Positions 6,327-6,506 of a DNA stretch of 6,506 nucleotides are shown here, one piece after another. Numbering within the stretch: the first letter of the stretch is position 1; each line of letters opens with the position of its first letter. A program made the position numbers and the translations under genes. Origin of the DNA: an uncultured Allobaculum sp. GTDB lineage: Bacteria > Bacillota_I > Bacilli_A > Erysipelotrichales > Erysipelotrichaceae. Below the pieces are notes generated by a model. It was given only the letters and a program-made list of their open reading frames with translations, ran no database searches and had not been told where the DNA came from. The DNA lies in the NCBI GenBank assembly GCA_948467695.1, contig CAOKFJ010000109.1:1-6506 (forward strand), given 5' to 3'.

Positions 6327-6338
6327 GATCACTCCTTT
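6327..6338 (-). promoter_or_regulatory. Extended ribosome binding site of the reverse transcriptase gene
   Basis: Read on the minus strand as AAAGGAGTGATC, it matches the complement of the 16S 3' end (AAGGAGGTGATC) nearly throughout, lacking one G. It covers the first in-frame GTG (6332), so that codon cannot be its start. It sits 8 nt from the GTG at 6323. Confidence 0.7.
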
Positions 6339-6361
6339 CGTTTTTTGTATGGTCAGTGCAT

Positions 6362-6385
6362 CGTCACAGTCGTTTTTGAGTGACG
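6362..6385. repeat. Inverted repeat flanked by direct repeats upstream of the reverse transcriptase
   Basis: CGTCAC (6362-6367) and GTGACG (6380-6385) form a 6-bp inverted repeat with a 12-nt spacer. A direct repeat GTATGGT occurs at 6347-6353 and again at 6385-6391, on either side. This lies within the likely transcribed leader, about 25-60 nt upstream of the ribosome binding site. It may be an RNA hairpin or an operator. Confidence 0.35.
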
Positions 6386-6419
6386 TATGGTTATCCTAAT
6401 CCAATTTTCAGATAAATTG

Positions 6420-6441
6420 AACATACTTTTCAAAATATGCT
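6420..6441 (-). other. Short A/T-rich hairpin in the reverse transcriptase upstream region
   Basis: On the minus strand, AGCATATT, TTGA and AAAGTATGTT form a stem of about 9 bp, including two G-U pairs. No T-run follows, so termination is unlikely. No convincing promoter was found in 6339-6506; TTCAAT with TAGGAT, 17 nt apart on the minus strand (about 6421 to 6393), is the best weak pair. Confidence 0.22.
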
Positions 6442-6450
6442 TTCTACGAA

Positions 6451-6466
6451 CCGTGACTATTCACCG
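6451..6466. repeat. 16-bp near-palindrome, possible protein-binding site
   Basis: CCGTGACTATTCACCG has twofold symmetry at 12 of 16 positions (GTGA and TCAC arms around a central TA). It resembles a dimeric repressor operator or an element-end sequence. It is about 110 bp upstream of the reverse transcriptase ribosome binding site. The partner protein is unknown. Confidence 0.3.
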
Positions 6467-6506
6467 ATAACTCAAACTCAAAAAAACGCGTGAAGGATCA
6501 GCTGTT

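Noticed and set aside
6330..6332. GTG at 6332 as the RT start
   Set aside because: It overlaps the AAAGGAG ribosome binding site. The in-frame GTG at 6323 has proper spacing.
5163..6506. Group II intron
   Set aside because: The RT motifs are related, but no maturase X or HNH domain, no GUGYG-type 5' end and no domain V-like hairpin were seen near the gene.
5163..6506. Diversity-generating retroelement, retron or CRISPR-linked RT
   Set aside because: No template/variable repeat pair, no retron NAxxH or VTG motifs and no msr/msd-like structure were seen, and no direct-repeat array or cas gene is in the window. This is a judgement by eye, and partners could lie beyond 6506.

Overview
The window looks like chromosomal DNA of a low-to-mid GC Bacillota (Firmicutes), possibly an Erysipelotrichia or Clostridia relative. 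Supporting signs are AAGGAGG-type ribosome binding sites, TTG and GTG starts, sigma-A-like promoters, A-tract/T-tract terminators, a clostridial-type pyruvate phosphate dikinase and a Bacillus-like tryptophanyl-tRNA synthetase N-terminus. The exact taxon cannot be fixed from the sequence.

Layout: (1) Bases 1-118, minus strand, hold the first 39 codons of trpS. (2) Bases 119-298 are a divergent promoter region in which the trpS promoter and a plus-strand promoter face each other and nearly touch. (3) From 299 a plus-strand frame encodes a small unrecognised protein. It stays open, in frame, without a stop, into ppdK. (4) Bases 746-3376 are ppdK (876 aa), with its own strong ribosome binding site and an excellent terminator at 3425-3461. 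(5) Bases 3462-3783 are non-coding or carry a gene remnant, plus a possible promoter. (6) Bases 3784-4935 encode a secreted, probably lipid-anchored, beta-rich protein of unknown role. (7) A hairpin terminator at 5058-5099 lies between this gene and the convergent minus-strand gene. (8) Bases 5163-6323, minus strand, encode a stand-alone reverse-transcriptase-fold protein with a long basic tail. (9) Bases 6333-6506 are its upstream region, with several small symmetric elements.

The genes do not form one pathway. trpS and ppdK are housekeeping genes for translation and for pyruvate/PEP interconversion. The accessory part is 3.4-6.5 kb.

The most interesting object is the reverse transcriptase. 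Its palm motifs align well with group II-intron-like RTs, but the positions that normally line the dNTP pocket are changed. The aromatic steric-gate position is Ser, the motif B Gln is Ser, and the motif C box is FGDD rather than YADD. The motif B stretch reads S-G-x3-T-x3-D, which resembles the RNA-dependent RNA polymerase motif B signature. No maturase domain, retron features, CRISPR genes or diversity-generating repeats are visible next to it. The second item is the stop-less open frame leading into ppdK, which may hide a frameshift, a sequencing error or an N-terminally extended enzyme.
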